Shown: positions 13,235-27,963, counted from the first letter of the stretch. The stretch is DNA of 64,000 nt from Prochilodus magdalenae (GCA_024036415.1 JAMWET010001363.1:434001-498000); one strand, 5' to 3'. Notes: a model not told the origin generated them from the sequence alone. Made by a program: numbers and translations.

Positions 13235-16090
13235 GGGGGGTAATGATCTTTGACTAAGAGAATGCTGAAGGAGAGAGTATTGGAAGCACATGCTGTATGA
13301 CTAAAAACAGGTCACAACATGCACAGCAACAGAGTGCACACAAACACATACACATTCAGTGAGCAGGACAAGTATCCCCATCCCCAACACTCACATAGTC
13401 AAAAACACATTTATAAAATCACATTCTAAGATCAATTTCATAGTTGTTTTTCCATAAATATGTTTTACTTTCCACTCCTTTTATTGCACCTCATCTGCTT
13501 CTGTTGGGCATTTAATACTATTGTTTATGATTGTTGTCATTGATTAGTGATATTAGGAAAATTTTTATCAACTTTTATTTAATGTCTCTAGCTTGTGTCT
13601 ATTAATATTGGAATATTATTTTGATAGTCCTACATTGCACTAGTAAGGTCAACTTAAATGATTAATTTTGGATCACAAACAAGCTTGGCATTAGGCACAA
13701 TGACCTTAGGCTCATGTGAGGCTGTTTTAGAGTGGCCAAGCATCTGCATCAGCAATACATGCACCTGTATTATGAATAAGAAGAAACTGTGCCCTGTTGA
13801 AAATATAAGTAGTTAGTAATTAGTAGCAGTACACAGAAACACACTATGTCCTAGAATCCTTGCCCAAGGTGTTTTTGTTAAGATATAAACAAGTCTACAT
13901 GCTTAACTTAGGTGGGACAGTCTTTGTCTACTGTTTCAGTGTACACACAGTCCGTGGAGCTGAATGTCGTGAGAGAGAAGGAAGAGTAAAAAAAGAAAGG
14001 AAAGAGAGTGTAAGGAAAGAGATTTGGAGGGTCAACCCCCGCAGCAGCTGCTCTGGTCGTTAAGTCATTTCAACTGAAATCTGGTCTGACTGCATTAACT
14101 CTCTACTAACCTCACATAGCCAGTGTGTGTGTGTGTGTGTGAGAGAGAGACTGTGGGTGGGCTCCTTAATGTGTGCAGTATACACCACATAAAGTTGCAT
14201 GTAGAGCATAACATGGACATATACATGTGAGAGTCAGCCTGTCATATGCTGACATGTGTTGGAGCTGAGTTTGTATGGTGATGTTAAAAAGAGTAAGTGG
14301 GCCCCACATCGGCCTTCATTGCCTCTGTAGCCCAGGTGGAATTGATTGAAAAGAAGTATGTTACACACACACACAAAAAAGCATGGTGTGTGAAACTTTG
14401 CAACCTTATCTAACAAAAACACTGAAAGCCAAAGCAACCTTCTAACAGCAATGCTGCATTATTACAAAAGCCATTTACACCTTATCATGATAGAACATGT
14501 ATTACTATGTTGCAACCAGGGGTAGAAAATACTTCAGTAATTGCACTTCATCATTATTACTTAACTATTATTTACTCAAGTACTAACAGCAGGGAACTTT
14601 CAGGACCCTCTAGGCTACCAGAAAAGGCCTAATGATTTCTGTAATATTAAAAGGTCTGTAATTATTTATTCATTTTTACATAATATAAGAATTATTCTTG
14701 TATTTAAACTCTCGTTTTGGTTGCAAAGAAAAAGGGTAAATCCTCAAAACATCCAATGGAAAATTATTCAGTCTACAGCCATGCAAGCTTCTAGGGCATG
14801 GGCAAGGGTGTCCTATCTTATCAGCAGTAAGGTTGTAGGTTGAACAAAGCAGCAGTCCACATGATGAGCTGCTTGAAGACTGAGACCAGATGATTTCATG
14901 AGTAGACTGAGGACCTCCAGATATTTTGGAATGAAAACCTGCGGCCACACCAGCTCTTTGGGGATATTTGGACACCACTGGCCTAAAACGCAAGGGTTCC
15001 CAATCTGTACTTTGTCTTATCTAACTGACTCCATGCCCTGTACATTTTGATTTTTTTTTTGTACATCCAGAGCTTGAAAGGGGTTCGCACAAGTAGTTAA
15101 CTTTTAGGATGTACTTGGGCTGTGATATTATGGTTTAAGAGCTTCATTTGAAAGACTCAAACCACACTGGTCCCCCCCCACCTACACTGTCTTAAACTGA
15201 TGATGTTTAATTTGACTCGAATTACGTTTCCGATATGTTCTATTATTTATGTGTTCGTATAAATGTTATTAAACATTAAAGTAATAAAAAAGCCATTATC
15301 ACCCCACCACGGATTATTTCATCTCCTTGGGAATGGGCCTGAGGAACGTTACACTGTGCTTCACAGCCCACTGGTGGGTTATGGTCCACAGGTTGTGAAA
15401 CCCTGGTTTAACTTACAAACGGAAATATATGTTACTGGCTGTAAGTAAACATGACATGTCTTTTACAGCCTTTAATTGTCAGTGTTTAATCTAGAACATG
15501 TTTATTTGAGTTTCCATTAGATTAGTGCTAACATACTACAAGAATTCCATAGAGGGTCTACTTTTTACTAGTATATTAATCATTCTATTGAATTGGTTCA
15601 GTCAAAGAGTTGAAAATGGACTTAACAGACATCAGACCAAAATCCTTTCGGCAGCTCCAGTTTTACCTAATGTGGAGCAGAACTCCAAATGATTAGCCAG
15701 TATGTGTAATAACAAGCACAGCTTTGAACAGTGGAACTGTCCATAAATTCATAATATTTTTCATTAAAACACAATAGAATACTACATTGCGGAAAATATG
15801 TTTTGGCAGTGACAATATTTTATGTTACTCAATGATTTTCAGACCTAGGGACACATTATACTTCAAAACAATGGGATGTAACTGCTAACCATGTGGCCAT
15901 GAAGAACCGGGTTGCAGTTCAACCCTTTAAAAAGTAGAGGTGTGGCTAAATAATGCTTTGCCTAAAGGCTAAAACTTTTCATGTTTCAGTATTGACATAA
16001 AAAATATGGGACAGTACTTTTTGCATTTGCATGTTTATTCATTTAAATATAAAATTAATAAAAATCTAAATATTTCAGTTCACTCTACAA

Positions 16091-16093
<3 letters not shown>

Positions 16094-16178
<85 letters not shown>
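16094..16178. repeat. (AT)n(CA)n microsatellite
   Basis: About 75 bp of AT followed by a short CA run. Confidence 0.96.
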
Positions 16179-16767
16179 AATATATAGTTAGTTGGCAGTT
16201 TGGACTTCCAATAGACAATAACCAATAAATGATGATTTTCTATATATTTAGCTTGTTACTGTTTCTATTAAGTTTTAAATAGACCAGAACATAATACTTG
16301 CAAAATATTTAAGGCCTCAGTATTTGAATGTTCTTTAATAAGAAGTATGAACTAATCCAATTTGGTCGAACAGTACGTATAGTTGAATGTATTTACATGT
16401 AGATTCTTATTGACTTTTATTCAAGTCTCCATTCAAGGATCCGTTCCAACTTTAAGATCTCAGTACACCACACTGTTTTGAAAACGTGTTTTTAAGTGAC
16501 TTGATTTAAACGAGTGCATCACTTCCCCATCACTCCTAAAAGAAAAAAAAGAAGACAACACTTTGCTCATGTACAACCAGTGTATACTTTCGAATAAAGT
16601 AAATGCAAATTTACTTTCAGTGCATTTCCTTCTGTTTTCACAGTTTCCACAGGACTTCAGCAAACGCTCCAGCCTTAGACGGACACAGAAGAGAAAGCTG
16701 TGTGAATCGCTCTCCTGGGAGAGAGAGCAAGAGGGGGCAACATCTGGAAAACATTAAAGCCAGTACT

Positions 16768-16770
<3 letters not shown>

Positions 16771-16840
<70 letters not shown>
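16771..16840. repeat. (AG)n microsatellite
   Basis: About 70 bp of AG with one AAAG interruption near its end. Confidence 0.96.
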
Positions 16841-16841
<1 letters not shown>

Positions 16842-19800
16842 AGAATGTTATCCAGTCTTGTGGTACTTTTGAATATATAGATGTTCCACACCATTGCACT
16901 GGATAGTCTTTATGCCTTCTTTGCTTTCTTTCATCTCATCACACCAGCCTTGTAGATAGCATACACACACGCACACGAGTGACTGTGATAACAATCTGGG
17001 GGAATGCAGAGTAACAGATGTGAACTACATTTGGGGGGTTTAGAGCGCGAGAGAACGAAAGCGCCATCTGTGGGCCATCGACTTACTTACACAGTGATAA
17101 AAGGCAGTCCAGAACGGAGCACCGCTTTAATCGCCAGACGTGTTACCCATAATATAGTACAGTGGGGGTCATTACTTAAAAATGGTGTCTTTAGACAGTT
17201 GCTTGTGTGCACTGTTCAACAGTTTATGTTTACTTTTCATTATTATATCAATAGATTGAAAATAGAGTAAATACTGCTTTAATAGATATTTAGTTAATAG
17301 ATACTGCAGAATGACAATAGAAATAGTCCAGAATTAATAAATTAATACAATAATGACTAAAACAATGTAGATTCAAATCATGTACCTTCTAAACTACAAA
17401 CTAAGCAGTATTTTAGTCACTAGTGAGGTTCCTGTCTAGTGATGCTTAATTTTAGTATCTATTAATATTTCATTCAACATTTCAAGGATTTTTATAATAT
17501 TCTAAGCTCATTCTAAACTTTGATGACCTTATGCAGCTTTCCGGATCATTTTAAGATTCATCTCTGATCTAAAATTATGTATATTTACACCTTGAAAAAT
17601 GTCCTACTAATTATTTAGAACTGTGAAGTTGCACAGGACAACAATACACAATTTGTTATACATTTATCTGAAATCAAAATTGTATGGTACTAATGATTTA
17701 CTGTTGGTTATTGAATTTACTATATATTGTTGAAAATAGTGCAAGCAAGCATTACAGAACAAACTTATGAAAAGTGGTTTATGTACTCTATAACCATACA
17801 CAATACATACTGTCAAGTTTACACTGTAATATTTTTTTATATTTATTTTTTACTATTGTGTGTATTTTGTGCATGTTATATTTTTGTTTATTGTTAATGG
17901 AGTTTATTTTGAAACACTCTCTGAAATAATGTCTAAGACATTTTGCACTTACTAAAATTGCACTAAATAAAATATTCTAATTCTGATGTGTTTGTACAAG
18001 TGTAGGTGGTGTGTGTGTGTGCTTGCCTTGCTATTTTTGTGAAGGCTTTATGTCTTTAATAAGATGATAAGACACTATGACATTTTTGCAGAAGTGAGGA
18101 CATTTTGCTGGTACTCAGTTGAGCATGAGTCAGGGTGAATTGGTTTTGAAAGCTATAAGAAAAAAACAAAAAACAAAAAGACATTCATTGGTAATGTGTG
18201 TTTGTGTGTGGGTGTCGTAAAAGACAGTGGCACTTAAAGTGAAACTCACCTGAGTTTACCTGCTTAAAAGTCTTGCTCTTGTGCCAACAATTCATGAGCA
18301 AGTATCCCTCTCTCTCTTTCTCTTTGATTCTTAGGGTTTCAAACGGCATCATACAAAGCATTTAACTCTTTGTCAAACCGTCTCTTTTGGATAGGCACAT
18401 GTAAACAAACTAAAAAACACACAAACATGCATACACACAAGGTTATCTGAATACTGTACAGAATTCCTGTTTCTGTATGAGGCAACTTACTCTACCAGTC
18501 AAACAGGCTGTTTCTCTCCCTCTACTCTCATTCCTCATGCTTTTAAGAGAAAGAAAGGAGAGATTGAGTGTGATTACGTATTAACAGCACGTCAGAGTCA
18601 TGTTCCTTTTACTCTATGCTAATATGTCACTGTTTAATAAGATGAATGTTCTACATTGATTTTTCCTCAAACTGCTATGGAGGCCAAATTCCTGGATGTT
18701 TCCAGGTCGATACCTTCTCTTCTTCACAGGACCTTTGATTCAAGTGTAAGATTCAGTGTACAGAACACATGTAGATCAATTTGTGCAATGATAGATGAGG
18801 TAAGCTGACTTGCTCATAGCACCCCTTTTTTTTACTGGTAGGGCACTCTCAATGACCCTACAGTGGAAGTTCGCAATTGCCTGTTCAGCAATACTTCACA
18901 TGCCATAGGACATGGACAGGCCTCATCTTTATTTTCTTCAGGAAAACACTGATGTATAAACTCAGAACTATTAGCCAGAATGCCTTTACTGCAAACTGTA
19001 TGTCCAACAACTTATTTTGTTGTTTGTAAAGGGGAAAACAGAAGGTCATATACCAATTCAGGGATTCAGGTCATTATTTATCTGCTTCACCCACAACATT
19101 TTTCTGGGGAATGGTTGTGTAATGATAGGGTTCTCATTTTGCATAATTAAGGTGGCCAGAAGGGTGGCCATATATCACGCTAGGATGGAACTAGCCACCC
19201 TTTGGCTATACCCCTTAGATGAAGCTTCTTTCAGTATCTTTGAATTAAAGTACAATTTGTGATTTAGAACTAATCATCTAGTACCTGACATCACTAATGC
19301 TCCTGTGGCTCTCTTTAAGAAACACTGTCAAAAGTCATGGGATAGCAGTATGTGAATTGATTAAGTCCTTGCAATTCCTTGCAAATGCCACACCCTAAAT
19401 GTATAAGCAGGTGTCTACAAATCTTCGGCATTTATCAGAGTGCTTTCAGAAGTTAGCAGTGTCTTTAGCTCAGACAATGTTCAAGGTCTTTAGTTTATTG
19501 TCCTGCTCTAACACATCTACTTTATCTGGTATAGGATATATTGGTCTGGTTGTAGAAAAGGCCCTGTTTAGGTTCTGGGACTACATTTCGGGGCGCATCA
19601 TCACTGACCAGTCCAACTGTCATGGTGCCATCAGAAAGCTGTATTAACAGCAATCCATAGCAGGTCTAAAAAAGTATTTTATTACAAAACAATGAAAGGC
19701 ACTTTTGTCAAGTGTTTTTGTATACAGCCGTTCTTTACAGGCAAGATTAAAAATAAACACATGAGGTCCACATGCCCATATGCAGCAGCAAAACAGTCTA

Positions 19801-20745
19801 TGTCAGGTTGAGATGTTATGTTTTAAGTTCAACATTTTTTATTTTTCCAGCATGACTGGATGGTAGGTTTATTTTGAGACCCCTTCCTTCCACAGACCCC
19901 ACCCCAATAAATTATGGCTAATACATAAAACCACACCACCATTATTAAGTAAAAGAACAAAATACCAGAAAAATGCATCTCCTTTACATTTCTAGAATGG
20001 CTCTGAGATTTGTGTAAACAGTACATCATAAACACACATGTGCATGTGCATATGTTATTATGATAATGCTTGTGTGCAGTGTATTTTATGACAATCATAG
20101 TACAGCTGAGTGATACCAGTTTGTGTTTATAAGAGGGCACATGACTATATGGGTAGTTTCAGAACCTTTACAGGACAGGGAGTCCCCCAGGTATGCAGCC
20201 TTGCAGGTAGATGTTTTTTTACACTGCAAGCTCTTCCCAATCAACCAGCTCAGAGTGAAACAGCGAAAACCACATTCCTGGATATTTCCTTCTTCTCATT
20301 CGCCCTTTTTTTCATTCCTCAGGTGCAGTGAATTGAGAAACCGTTAGCAGTGGAATTTCTCACGATACCTGGCTCCACATCCTATGGTAACAGAAACTGT
20401 AGCACAGGCATTCCTAAAGCTACATTCCCTCTCTCGCTCTTTCTCTCTTGAGGTCCTAAGTACAGAAACCAAGTTGTTTCCAGTAGCTACAAAGCCAACC
20501 TGAGCATAAGCCTAACACCTTAACCATTACACCTTAAATAACATAAGAATTTCTAGGGAAATCTAAGCCTTTACATCCCTTTAAATAAAGCACCTTGTTG
20601 GAAAAGGAGGTGCAGCAGGTACAGATCTTTGTATACGCATCAGGTGTAACACCTTTCGGGGTTTTCTGCTTCAAAACCACTACACGTGTCTCAGAGCATC
20701 CTTTATATGGACCCAAATTATTTTTGTACTTTGTTGCTCCAGTGT

Positions 20746-20748
<3 letters not shown>

Positions 20749-20780
<32 letters not shown>
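20749..20780. repeat. (AAT)n microsatellite
   Basis: Just over ten pure AAT units. Confidence 0.96.
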
Positions 20781-20781
<1 letters not shown>

Positions 20782-21558
20782 TGCAATAAAAATAGTATAG
20801 TACATGTGTGCCAGGGCAACTATCTACAAATGCTTTCAGTTTTGCAAATGCAAATCAGCGTCTATCAGTGTTGCTTAGCATTATCAAATCTGGCAAATAT
20901 GGCAAGTCTACTTAAAGGGAAATACCTCAGATTTTGCAAAATGCAGTTGTAATTTAGAACATTGGTGAGACGTAAATAAGGTAATTCAGAGTAGTTTGAC
21001 GTGAAATAGTTTACTCTAAATAAATTTCCAGAGTAAGAAGTGTTCACAATAGTCATGATAAGAACCAGATGCCTGAAATGTGTAACCCCTGTAAAACCCT
21101 CTCATTAAACATTCCTACATAAGGTTTTTATAAACCTGCTGCCTGATTTAGCAAGGTATTGTTTTATGATAGCTTTGTGATTCACCATCATTGTCACATG
21201 TCAAATGGCTGTATTTGTGTTGTAGACACTGTGACGCAGGTTACTATCACTATTACTATGAAAAAATCCAAGTTGGTGAGTGTCTCTACAGTAAAGCATT
21301 TCACACAAAACCACTCTGAATGACTTTGTTAACATCTAACCATTTAATTATGTAGAAATACTTAAAATGATTGTCAAAAAAGACTTTACCTCGGAGTTAC
21401 CCTATCTTCCAGAGGAGATATGAATGAACATACGGTATAGAGGAAGAGATAAATACTCAAAAGAGATAAAAACTAAAAAAGACTTACACAGGTCACATTG
21501 ACGAATGGATTGTTTGGAATGTGAGTAGACAGAAAACCAGAAAGACAGAAAGACAGTG

Positions 21559-21678
<120 letters not shown>

Positions 21679-22809
21679 ATTTTTATTTTAAATTAATTTG
21701 TATGGTATTTGTATGTAGGTTTCAAATATCTGCAGTGTAACTTCAGTAAATAAAGTTTAATGCCAATTATAATATGTAAGCATAGATGTGTATTATCCAT
21801 GTACATAAAAGAAACCTCTCCTAATTGTGATTTGGATCTTTTATTTTATAGAATTGAGGTAATATTTGCTGTTGTTTCAAAAGTGCCCTAATAAAATCAC
21901 GTACATTGACATTTTCCTGTGTTTTATTGTTGCGACCCACTACTACAATAGAAGATACAGAAGACCATTGGTTTGACTTATTCTACACTGACATTAGGAG
22001 TATTATTCATTAAGGCCCTGGGTATGAACATATGTAAAAACTCCCAATAGATACATTCCCTCAAATCTTTTTGCTATTTTTGTGGGGACTACAGGCAGAC
22101 TCGACACTACAGTGACTCACTACTCCGGTTCCAAGTAATATACAGGAACGGTGGGTTGGGGTTAGCTGGTTAGCAGAGCATGCTAACTTCAGTAGATTCT
22201 TCTGCAACACTATACAGATGTCTTACAACATAGAAACATAGAAAACTTTTTCCACTTCAATTTCATGTTTTAAACCAAAAACCTCACATAATTACATCAT
22301 CATACATATGGATCCTTTAAAAAGCTAGAAATATAATTAATAAATGTTTTGAGGTAGATATTTCATAAATAAAATCACATACTTGGAAAAAAAAATCACA
22401 TACGACAGAAACTGATGTGTACCATACAGTCGTCTATTCAGTCATTCAAAGTCCTGTCAGAAATAACACAGCAGTGTTGCAGCTCTAGCCCACTCACCGC
22501 ATTCTGCATTCACCACGGCCAAACATAATAAAGCCCTTGTGTTTACTGTAGCCTTAGCGGCTAACGATCTGGAAGTGACATTATAACTGTTCAGGGGCGG
22601 CTGGCCAGCCCACAGAATTAAAAAATGCAAAAACTCGACAAAAGCCACTTTCGGCAGCCACTAACGCACGTCAACGATGATAAGAGCGTCCTTTAGCTTG
22701 CTAGCGTACTTCTATAAACTAAAGGCTATCAATAGCCGCCGACATTGTAGTGTTGGGTTGGGTCCATTTGTTTAAAACGCCGAAGAATGCTCCACACCTA
22801 CCGCAAGGT

Positions 22810-23042
<233 letters not shown>

Positions 23043-23164
23043 TTTCGCTGAGGGCAAGGAAGAGACTCGCGGTGCGTTACCGAGGCAACCGCACATGCCC
23101 CGCCCACCGCTTCACTGAGGCCTACCTGAGTTCAGCTCACGTGATCGATCCTCGTGCTGCTCGT

Positions 23165-23250
23165 CCAATGGAAACAGAGAGCAGGTGCGCTCGTGCCAGT
23201 TTCGGAGGTGGAATCTGTAGATTGGAGTAAAACACGACGGCGCTATAAAG
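23165..23250 (+). promoter_or_regulatory. prr15: prr15 core promoter: CCAAT and TATA boxes
   Basis: A CCAAT box lies at 23165-23169 and a TATA box (CTATAAAG) at 23243-23250, the normal spacing for a focused pol II promoter. The surroundings are locally CpG-rich against an AT-rich background. Transcription would begin about 25-30 bp after the TATA box, near 23272-23280, and run into the first exon that is donor-spliced at 23514. Confidence 0.65.
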
Positions 23251-23274
23251 TCTCAAAACCGGAGCGGCCTCTTG

Positions 23275-23514
23275 AAGTGTTGGAGTGGAAATGAAGTCCA
23301 ACTTGGGCAGGAAACTCCTAAAAATGCACAGTGTGTGTTTATGAGGTGTGTGGACCCGTCAGGGAAGCCTAAGTATGACGCGTCGTGGTTTCTTCAGCAA
23401 CTGAGGACTGAGGGGGAACCGGACAGCCTACTTGTCCTACCTGTCAGCCGTTTGGATTTTTTAAATCCCCCTTCTCACTTTACATTCACAGCTGGTTCGC
23501 CTTACCACGTCCAG
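23275..23514 (+). other. prr15: Probable noncoding first exon of prr15
   Basis: The segment begins downstream of a TATA box and ends in a strong donor, CCAG|GTGAGT, at 23514/23515. An 81-codon frame starting at 23272 is open to the donor, but joined to the acceptor at 24860 it meets a stop within six codons. It also has no recognised motif, and its ATG lies at or just before the predicted transcription start. I therefore read it as 5' UTR, possibly with an upstream frame. The exact start is inferred. Confidence 0.5.
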
Positions 23515-24870
23515 GTGAGTAGTTGGTTGGGATAGATGAGCAACTTCGTTGTTGCAGTGTGAATCACTGCCTATAAAACGCCCCGAGGGGGTTTACCAAC
23601 AAACAAAAGCCTCTAGGGGACTTTAGCCGTGCTAACCGTCATCAAAAGAAGTTACTCGGTTCAGGTTGAACAGGTTTAGACGTGGTGTACTGCATTTCTA
23701 CTTTAAAATACAAATACTGCTGATTGCTTAGGTGGGTTAGTAGGCTATATATCCCCAGGTGACGTTGTTAGCCATATTGGAGGTGTGCAACAGTATCTGC
23801 AAATCTGTAGCACACAGCCACATGAAGTTAATAAAGTTCAGTGAAATTGTTGCTCACCACAGACATCCTAGACTGCTGAACCTTCTAAACCTTAACCAAT
23901 TGTAATTACGCTGACAGTTACCAGATGACGGGAACAGCAATGTTTGTGTAACCTTTACTCAATAACTAAGTAAAACAGCAGTAAACAGTTTTTCACTATG
24001 AGCGAACTAAACTTCAAAACTTTTATTTAATAAGTTATATGCTTGGTTATGGAGTAGTCTGTATGCAACACTCAGCTTTATCGTTTTTACAGAATGCATA
24101 ACTTTTCTATGACTTTTATGTGTTCTTTCACTGGCAGTTTCACCCTACAGTACCCAGCATGCAATACACCACATAACCTTTTGTTCTGTTGCTAGTTAAT
24201 TGTCTAGAGCACTGTTTCTTATGTCTGGTCATCCCAGCACCCCTGAATCAAGTCCCTTAGTAACATAGGGTGTGATAAAGCAGGGAATCCGCTAAAATGC
24301 ATAGGGCAGGGTGCCTCCAGGTCCAGTGTTGAGAAACACTGATCTCGAGGCTAAAAAAACACCTATGTGGTGCTTGTCTTTTTTAAAAAAATATCCTTCC
24401 ACCTTCAAAGTACATCACCAGTCTACAAACCAGAAAAATAACCCTAACCCTAGAAACAATTACAGCACAACTCATTTTGCCCATATAAAGTTAGTAACTG
24501 AGATGAGATAATTGGGCTGTTTTAGGAGAACCCCTGCCCTAAATTTTCGAATTTAGTGATTCTCTGCTCTAACTATTCCACTTCATCCCAGAACTTGTTA
24601 CACACTATAGTTCAGAAAGCAGTAATGCAACTAGTCAGCTAATTAACATGTCCTCTCTCAGTAGAAGGTGGTGTGTTAGAGCAGGGAAAACAACACTAAG
24701 ATTGCTGAGAGTGGTCATGATAGGACCACAGCTGGGAACCACTGACATAGTTGTTCACAACAGGTAGGCTGGACGTAACCTAAACCTGACTCTGATGAAC
24801 TTTAACCAAGTGTACCATTTTGCATGACATGGTGATGACAGGAAGACTGTGTGTGCCCAGGGTGTGAAAA

Positions 24871-25269
24871 ATGACTGAGAAAACCGCTCCTTGGTGGAGG
24901 TCATTTGTGGGGAAGAGGAGAAAGACGGCCAGAGAGTCTGCAGCCAGATTGGAGCAAGAACTAGCAGCCCATGCTGTCTCACCAACTGTCACTACCAGCA
25001 CATCCACCTCAAAGGAGAGCCCCAACAAGCCAGAGCATCAAAATGTTCCACAGCCTCAGCCACAGGCACAAGGGGGCACTACATTGTTGAAGGAAGACAC
25101 ATATGATGACTCTGCCTTGCAACCAACATTCAACGAGGCCACGAGTCGTAGAAATATGCGGGTGTCCCGCTCGGGTCGCTTTAAGGAGAAACGACACATG
25201 CGTGTTGGTCTACCACAAAACCATGAAGACTCACAAGATCCTGCAGGAGAGGCACAGTCTCCACACTGA
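24871..25269 (+). CDS. prr15: PRR15, proline-rich protein 15
   Basis: A 132-aa intracellular protein of poorly known function. Mammalian PRR15 (about 129 aa) is linked to trophoblast survival and gut epithelium. The family pattern is clear: an N-terminal PWWRSF motif (residues 7-12) followed by a basic patch (KRRK, 15-18), a low-complexity Ser/Thr/Pro/Gln middle (36-68), and the diagnostic C-terminal block SRRNMRVSRSGRFKEKR (92-108). The CDS lies in one exon with an acceptor (GTGTGCCCAG) 10 bp before the ATG, so the 5' UTR is spliced. The paralogue PRR15L is the alternative, but the position between tril and wipf3 matches PRR15. The pyrimidine tract of the acceptor is weak, so the exact 5' exon edge is less certain than the CDS. 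Confidence 0.88.
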   Translation: MTEKTAPWWRSFVGKRRKTARESAARLEQELAAHAVSPTVTTSTSTSKESPNKPEHQNVPQPQPQAQGGTTLLKEDTYDDSALQPTFNEATSRRNMRVSRSGRFKEKRHMRVGLPQNHEDSQDPAGEAQSPH

Positions 25270-25375
25270 CTTGAAGACCATGCATTCCAGTCTTTGTCCT
25301 GGAGTACTCCCTGTGCAGCATATTCTGATGTTTCCCCTACTTTAACACCGCTAACTTTAATACAGCTATGCAGCT

Positions 25376-25381
25376 AATAAA
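25376..25381 (+). promoter_or_regulatory. prr15: prr15 poly(A) signal
   Basis: Canonical AATAAA about 107 bp after the prr15 stop codon, the first on this strand. This implies a short 3' UTR. Confidence 0.55.
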
Positions 25382-27562
25382 CAAATCCTGAATGAGACGC
25401 AGTGTACTCTTAAAACTAAAAGAAAAACATTTTAACTAGTTCACAATGCTTCTTCATACTCGCATTAAAACATGGTTCTTTCAAATCCTTGGTGATTCCT
25501 CTATGGCACTTTTCTAAAGTACCCTTTAAGCACCTTTAATTTTTTGGAAGCATGGCTGTATTAGAGCCGGGAAAACATTCGCAACATGTAGCATAGGAGT
25601 ACTCCAAGACCAACCACTGCTATTAGGGTACCAACACTATAAAAGGACTGCCAGAAATGGACAACAAGAAGGATTTTCAGTGGACATTCTGTTAAACTGC
25701 TTTTTTACCTCTGATTAACTAAAATACTGGACTTAAGTTATTGTAGCTGATACTACAGACAGCTTGGTCATAAGAGTCTATATATTGTCTCTTATATAAA
25801 AAAAATAATACAATATAAAGGACAATATGCCACAGTTGCCATGTTGCTCTCTAGATGAGGATGCTGGCATGATCAAATGCAAGCAAAGCTTTTAATAGAA
25901 AGCAACACTTGTACAACCTGTACAAGCACTTTGTTTTAAAAAAATGAAGCGCCACAAATAATTGCTTGAGTGATCCTATAGTAGAGCCACTAAAGAACCA
26001 TGATAGAAAAAGGTTTGTGAGTGTGAAGAAAGGTCCACAGGTCCTACATATGTTCTTTCTAGAACTGTTACATTATGTGTAGAACTTTTAAACTTTAATA
26101 AGGTTTTTACCCACACACAGCTCATTTACAAAGAAAAGGTTTCTCTAGCACACAATTCTGCTTTGGCATTGCACAAAAAACTTTTTTTGACACCTTAATT
26201 TCTGTCTGTAGTATCTGTATTGTACATTTAATGCTTTAGTTCCAAGTTCACTTGATATATTTTGGATTTTTTCTTTATGAAGGATTTTATATCATATATG
26301 TATTATATTTGTATGAAGGGGGATGACTGTTCTGCAAAGAACTTCTTATATGAAAATGAAGTTTATATTGATTAATACATGAAATAATCAATCTACAAAT
26401 GAAGAATGTTAGTTCTGTTGCTTTGTTCTTATAAAGACAGCTACAGGTGAATAGTCTTAAATGAGACTTAAAAAATGAGTGAAATTGGATCTCTTAATGC
26501 ATGTGAGGTTACAGCACAACATTTCCACACTGAAAATCTGCAATGAGGCCAAGACTGATACAGGGTTATCAGCTAACTCATAACCAGTTTACACTGGCTA
26601 CCAAATATACCATATAATAACTCAGAAGCATGCATATTATTGGCTTAATATTATATGTGATTGTATATGTGATGTTGATTGTACACTACTTATTATGGAT
26701 ACGTTTGAGTGTACTGAATCGTCTTGGACACCACTACAAAATTGTGGAACCCCAATAGTGCACTGCATAGTAAATAGGGCACAGTTTTGACAAAGCTTTA
26801 GACTGGAAACAAATGATGGAGCAGGTGTGCTCTGGATAGAACCAAAAACAGTAAGCAGGGATAAAAGAAAGACTTCATAAATACATACATATGGAAGGGG
26901 GCCATATGCACTTCCCTTGTGTTTTATGTATTACGTCTGTGATTCTAAAAGATCATGTAAAACAGACATACAAATCTGGACTGTAAAAAAAAAAAAAAAA
27001 CTAAAGAAATAAAAGTGAAAAGCACCAACAAGCATATTGAGTTTGAACATATTTCAGATTTAAAATACCTATGTAACATGACATAACACTCCATAACAAC
27101 ACATTGCACTCTTGCTATTGTGATTATGTCATTGAAATGCACAACTTTGTAAATGAAGAATAAACACAAATACTGTTTTGGATTACAATGAAAGGTCATC
27201 CATTCCTGTGCTTGTGCTCATATGCCACTGTACAAGAAAGTGTTTACATGTAGGATACAGGCTTCTGTTCAAAATATAATCACTATAATGGGTGGAGCAG
27301 CTAGACTGGTCAAAGAGCAAGAGTACTTAAAGCTTTATTAGTGTGCTTCATAGTTGTCATTTTGCCCATGGCTGTCATCTTTAGGATTTAAATCCACCCT
27401 GTGTCACAGCATTCTCTTTCTCTTTCTCTCTCTCTATCTTTCTGTCTCTCTTCCTCCCTCCCCCTTCATCCCTGAGGAGGCCTAAAATAGGCTCTCTACA
27501 GGGGTGCTATGTTCAGATATAGACTACTACACCCATGACCCATACACACACGTGTATGTATG

Positions 27563-27596
<34 letters not shown>

Positions 27597-27750
27597 CAAA
27601 ACCACACATGTGCGCATATACGTGTGTGTGTGTGAGAATGTGTGTGTGTGTGCCTGCTTTATTTAATATAGTAGGGTAGTAACAAGGTAATTACTATGGT
27701 ATGCTATTGTACAAAGCATTTGGCTACTTGCTAACATAATTAAATAGAAA
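25382..27750. other. Intergenic DNA between prr15 and wipf3
   Basis: AT-rich sequence without supported exons. It includes a CT-rich patch near 27415-27470 and a TA run at 27566-27596 followed by a TG run at 27624-27650. Confidence 0.5.
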
Positions 27751-27867
27751 GTTCAAGTTTCAGGTTTATTTGTCATTTGCACAACATGTCAGGACATTTA
27801 TGCATTGAAATGCTTGTGGTGAGGCTCAGGTTGATACTCTACAGCAGGGCAAAATTATATACATACC
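27751..27867. repeat. Dispersed repeat, copy 1 (about 117 bp)
   Basis: Nearly identical to 48520-48636: both begin GTTCAAGTTTCAGGTTTATT and share the word CAGGACATTTATGCATTGAA and the block ending in CTCTACAGCAGG. The opening, with an AATAAA-type word on the minus strand, looks like the 3' end of a retroelement oriented on the minus strand. The exact family is not identified. Confidence 0.8.
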
Positions 27868-27895
27868 AATATTCTTTGACCCATTTACTGTTTTA

Positions 27896-27898
<3 letters not shown>

Positions 27899-27960
<62 letters not shown>
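27899..27960. repeat. (TC)n(AC)n compound microsatellite
   Basis: Pure TC array passing directly into a pure AC array. It directly follows the dispersed repeat copy and precedes the CpG-richer promoter region of wipf3. Confidence 0.96.

Positions 27961-27963
<3 letters not shown>

Noticed and set aside
12906..13291. Overlapping long frames of His-Thr and Cys-Val repeats
   Set aside because: They are products of the CA microsatellite, which contains no stop codon in most frames.
19017..19647. Two frames of about 80 codons in the gene-poor interval
   Set aside because: No recognisable domain, no promoter or splice context, and AT-rich composition like the surroundings.
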